Positions 61,440 through 64,000 of a stretch of 64,000 nucleotides of DNA are shown piece by piece. Every line of letters begins with the position of its first letter. Positions within the stretch are counted from its first letter, which is position 1. The notes below the pieces were generated by a model. That model searched no databases and was not told where the DNA came from. It was given only the letters and a program-made list of their open reading frames with translations. Origin of the DNA: CAKZQX01 sp034437035. Its GTDB lineage: Bacteria > Chloroflexota > Chloroflexia > Chloroflexales > Chloroflexaceae. The stretch is from the NCBI GenBank assembly GCA_034437035.1, contig DAOTUI010000283.1:1-64000 (forward strand). The letters run 5' to 3'. The position numbers were made by a program, and so were the translations under genes.

Positions 61440-61613
61440 GTGAATGATCAAGCATATGTTTTTACTGCACCGGTTGTACGTAGTGAGCAATACATACCAG
61501 TTCCGGTGGCGCTGGTAATGGCCGTAATGGTCGGGGTGCCGGCTGCCATCAATGCGGGACCGCCGGCGCCGGCGTTGCGGCGGTTCCGCCGGGATCGGCT
61601 GCTGCTGGTGTAA
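61440..61613 (+). CDS. Possible small membrane peptide
   Basis: 57 residues from GTG 61440, which directly follows the preceding TAG. GGAG lies 9 nt upstream. One hydrophobic helix (IPVPVALVMAVMVGVPAAI) and a basic C-terminus (LRRFRRDRLLLV). It could be a remnant paired with the fragment before it. No homology recognised. Confidence 0.35.
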   Translation: MNDQAYVFTAPVVRSEQYIPVPVALVMAVMVGVPAAINAGPPAPALRRFRRDRLLLV

Positions 61614-61621
61614 ACCGGATG

Positions 61622-61680
61622 GCGCGAGGAGGCACAATCGTCTCGCCTCCTCGCCTCCTCGCCTCCTCGCCTCTGCGCCG
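61622..61680. repeat. CCTCCTCG tandem repeats and hairpin
   Basis: Three CCTCCTCG units (61646-61671) plus GCGAGGAGGC (61624-61633), which pairs perfectly with GCCTCCTCGC (61645-61654). It lies immediately downstream of the purM stop, so a terminator role is possible. Confidence 0.6.
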
Positions 61681-61682
61681 CA

Positions 61683-62726
61683 TTAATCCGCGATCTGCAC
61701 ACCCTCACCCTCGATCAAGCAGCCGACTTGCCGTGCCTCGGGCACGGCTGCCAGGGCTGCAGCAACCGCATCTGCCGGGACGATGACCAGCATGCCCAGG
61801 CCCATGTTGAAGGCGTGGAAAGCTTCCTGCTCCGGGAGGTTGCCCAGGCGCAGAAGCAGATCAAAGATCGGGGGCACTTCCCAGGTGCCACGCCGGATCA
61901 CCGCACCCAGCCGCAGGCCGGACTGCTCCGTCGCCGCGGCCCAGACACGCGGCAAATTGTCCAGCACGCCGCCGCCGGTAATATGGGCCAGCGCTTTGAC
62001 CGGGACGGTTGCGCGCAGGCGGGTTACTTCCTCCAGGTAGGAGCGATGCACCGCCAGCAGTGCCGCGCCCACGCTCACGCCACCGAGTTCAGCCGGACAG
62101 GCATCGTAGGCCAGGTGCTGTTCGACCAGGCGCCGGGCCAGCGAGTAGCCGTTGGTGTGCAGGCCGCCGGCAGGCAGCGCCAGAATCGCATCGCCGGGAG
62201 CCAGATCGGTGCGGGGCAGCATCTGTTCCCGCGCGACCACGCCAACGATGGTTCCGGCCAGGTCAAACGCCCCCGCCACGTAGACATTGGGCATTTCCGC
62301 AGTTTCACCGCCGAGCAGGGCACAGCGTGCTGCCCGGCATGCCTGCGCCACGCCGCCTACCACCGCCGCGACCATCGCCGGATCGAGTTGCGCTGCGGCG
62401 ATATAGTCCAGGAAGAAGAGCGGCTGCGCGCCCTGCACCAGGATATCGTTCACGCAGTGGTTCACCAGATCTTGCCCGACCGTGTCATAGCGCCGCATTG
62501 CCGCCGCCACCAGTGTTTTGGTGCCGACCCCATCGGTGCTGGCGACCAGGATAGGCGATTCAACCCCCGCCAGCGCCAGGCCGGCATCGAAGCAGCCGCC
62601 AAATGCGCCCATGCCCGCCAGCACCGCCGGGCCGTGCGTGGCACGCACGGCTGCGGCCATCAGCTCTTTTGCGCGGGTTGCTGCGGCAATATCTACCCCG
62701 GCCGCCCGGTAAGTTGATTCTCGCAT
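61683..62726 (-). CDS. purM: AIR synthase (phosphoribosylformylglycinamidine cyclo-ligase)
   Basis: 347 residues, the normal length. It closes the imidazole ring of AIR with ATP. Signatures: YRAAGVDIAAATRAKELM, VASTDGVGTKTLVAA, DLVNHCVNDILVQGAQPLFF, CALLGGETAEMPNVY, GGLHTNGYSLARRLVEQ, and AHITGGGVLDNLPRVW. It lies between the PAS-STAS/purC unit and hisG on the same strand, with 58 bp between hisG and purM. Confidence 0.95.
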   Translation of the reverse strand: MRESTYRAAGVDIAAATRAKELMAAAVRATHGPAVLAGMGAFGGCFDAGLALAGVESPILVASTDGVGTKTLVAAAMRRYDTVGQDLVNHCVNDILVQGAQPLFFLDYIAAAQLDPAMVAAVVGGVAQACRAARCALLGGETAEMPNVYVAGAFDLAGTIVGVVAREQMLPRTDLAPGDAILALPAGGLHTNGYSLARRLVEQHLAYDACPAELGGVSVGAALLAVHRSYLEEVTRLRATVPVKALAHITGGGVLDNLPRVWAAATEQSGLRLGAVIRRGTWEVPPIFDLLLRLGNLPEQEAFHAFNMGLGMLVIVPADAVAAALAAVPEARQVGCLIEGEGVQIAD

Positions 62727-62784
62727 ACGTTCCTTTTGCCAGTCAGGACTCTCGCTCTACAAATTACGTCATACGGACTACGGA

Positions 62785-63798
62785 TTACTCCAGCTTCGCC
62801 AGCAACTGCATGTAGGCTTCGCTCTGGGCCTGAAACACATACTGCACCGGCAGCACCGTCAGCGAAACCGCCCCGATGCTACGCAGGTAGTCCAGCGCCG
62901 GCAGCAACTCCTCCTGCGGCAGAACCATGTTCACGGCATACCAGTTCTCCGCTGTGGTAGCCGCATCGGAGACCGTATGTTTGCTCCAGACGGGTGAAAT
63001 AGTCGGCCCTTGCAGCCCCGCCAACTCCGGCCGAGCTGTGACCAGCCGCCCGACCGCCTCAACCGAGGTTCCGCACATGTTGGCCGTCACCGTGTGGAAG
63101 AGCCGCCCCCGCCGGCGCGCCTCGATCAACTCCAACAATTGGCGCGCCAATGCCAGCCGCGCCGGATCGTTGCGCAACGTGCGGCGACTACCCACCAGGC
63201 AGGCCTGGGAGCGCAGGATCGGTCCACCCACGATTTTAAGCTGGTTATCCCGTAGCGCCGTGCCCGTCTCGGTGATATCGGCGATAATATCGGCATAGCC
63301 CAGACTCGGCGCGGCCTCGGTTGCCCCCTCGGAGGGCACCAGACGAAAGGCGTTGATACCATGCATATAGCAGAAGCGCCGCACCGTGTTGGGGAATTTG
63401 GTAGCGATGCGCAGCGGCCGCCCCTGCCCCTGCAGTTCAACCGCCAGGTCTGCCAGATCTTGCAATGAGCTCACGTCGATCCATGCCTGTGGCACCGCAA
63501 AGACCAGTTCGACCCGCCAGAAGCCCAGATCTTCGTAGAGGATCAGCAGATCTTCATCATCGTCACGGCGCTCACGGACCAGATCCATCCCGGTAATGCC
63601 GACATCGATCGTCCCTTCGGCTACCTTCTCGACAATATCAGAGGGGCGGTGCAGCAGCACCTCCGTGTCGGGCAAACCGCGCAGCGTAGCGATATACTGG
63701 CGTGGATTGGCGCGCGAAATCCGGAGGCCACAGCTCTCCAATAACGACACCGATCCATCGTAGCCGGAACCTTTTGAGGGTATTGCAAAACGTAGCAT
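62785..63798 (-). CDS. hisG: ATP phosphoribosyltransferase, long form
   Basis: First step of histidine synthesis. 337 residues from ATG 63798 (MLRFAIPSKGSG), which gives the family N-terminus; an ATG at 63810 is also in frame. Signatures: IDVGITGMDLVRER, RIATKFPNTVRRFCYMHGI, VPSEGATEAAPSLGYADIIA, then DITETGTALRDNQLKIV. The C-terminal regulatory domain (VNMVLPQEELLPALDYLRSI, VSLTVLPVQYVFQ) makes this the long, self-sufficient form, which needs no HisZ and is inhibited by histidine. The last 130 bp of the window show no gene. Confidence 0.94.
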   Translation of the reverse strand: MLRFAIPSKGSGYDGSVSLLESCGLRISRANPRQYIATLRGLPDTEVLLHRPSDIVEKVAEGTIDVGITGMDLVRERRDDDEDLLILYEDLGFWRVELVFAVPQAWIDVSSLQDLADLAVELQGQGRPLRIATKFPNTVRRFCYMHGINAFRLVPSEGATEAAPSLGYADIIADITETGTALRDNQLKIVGGPILRSQACLVGSRRTLRNDPARLALARQLLELIEARRRGRLFHTVTANMCGTSVEAVGRLVTARPELAGLQGPTISPVWSKHTVSDAATTAENWYAVNMVLPQEELLPALDYLRSIGAVSLTVLPVQYVFQAQSEAYMQLLAKLE

Positions 63799-64000
63799 AG
63801 TATTCGGCATCAGGAGTGCCGGGCGTGAGTTGCTTCTCACTGATTGCCCGTTGAGTTGTCCGACCCCCACTCCTTCGCCTTCAGCCTCCCATTTACCTTG
63901 CCTGGATCCTGGTCCTGACGTTCGTTCCGCGCCGCGCCATCCGCTGTGGGGCCGTGCGTTATCGGGTCATCCGGTGCCGGTTCATCCGTGGTGGGCGGTT

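Noticed and set aside
1..64000. tRNA, rRNA or riboswitch genes
   Set aside because: I looked for T-loop GTTCRA motifs, conserved rRNA stretches and long structured leaders and found none convincing; small RNAs cannot be excluded by eye.

Overview
The window looks like a chromosomal segment of a filamentous-type Chloroflexota (class Chloroflexia, perhaps Chloroflexales). This rests on moderate-to-high GC, secreted proteins ending in a short FLPLxxR/YLPLxxR tail, YFPxTGH-type extracellular repeats, Uma2 and DUF4351 genes with charged in-frame repeats, and a long-form HisG beside unlinked HisD. The assignment is inference from gene style; no rRNA or tRNA gene was found.

Layout. 0-5.6 kb: a 5'-truncated secreted protein behind an IS605-like end, a small lipoprotein, ureG, a patatin, ilvA, pth. 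5.9-10 kb: a secreted beta-helix protein, an alkyltransferase-like protein, an amidase. 10.6-13.6 kb: a Na/Pi-type transporter with a UspA protein, and a Uma2 protein. 13.7-21.7 kb: S41 protease, aminotransferase, punA, a PH/SHOCT protein, recO, an XPB-like helicase-associated protein, an atypical receiver. 22.1-26.0 kb: rfbD and a glycosyltransferase flanking a restriction-modification pair. 26.1-32.2 kb: nrtR with a visible promoter and operator, pncA, accB, xseA-xseB, a large membrane protein. 32.7-38.7 kb: a membrane protein, a fused spermidine synthase-like protein, yggT, hisD, a YFPxTGH protein. 38.9-46.3 kb: a PAS-GGDEF-EAL protein, a PD-(D/E)XK-like protein, a CinA-like/nucleotidyltransferase fusion, an SDR, a glycosyltransferase, doxX. 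46.7-49.6 kb: pdhA with an in-frame TGA, pdhB, and a degraded DUF4351 locus. 49.9-56.4 kb: a 1000-residue VWA protein, a UvrD-like helicase, a Nudix protein. 56.4-58.1 kb: a cluster of gene remnants. 58.2-63.8 kb: purC behind a PAS-STAS protein, purM and hisG.

The most striking content is not a gene. A family of palindromic elements, here called R1, is scattered through intergenic DNA. I count nine full-size copies, three shorter derivatives and several relics. Most full copies are 194-198 bp; two are longer. They share termini CACGAGTTACGCGGT or CAGGACTTACGCGGT, several have 7-8 bp flanking direct repeats, and each has a central stem of 15-25 perfect base pairs. The stem sequence differs between copies while staying perfectly paired. 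One copy (R1-M) interrupts a PAS/kinase-like gene fragment whose reading frame is restored exactly when the element and one 7-bp repeat are removed. This marks R1 as a non-autonomous mobile element (MITE). A second palindromic family, R2 (about 150 bp), is present in two full copies and one partial copy.

Functional themes: NAD metabolism (NrtR, PncA, the CinA-like fusion), purine metabolism (PurC, PurM, PunA), histidine and isoleucine synthesis (HisD, HisG, IlvA), fatty-acid entry (AccB, PDH E1), DNA repair (RecO, XseAB, ATL, UvrD-like) and signalling (PAS-GGDEF-EAL, PAS-STAS).
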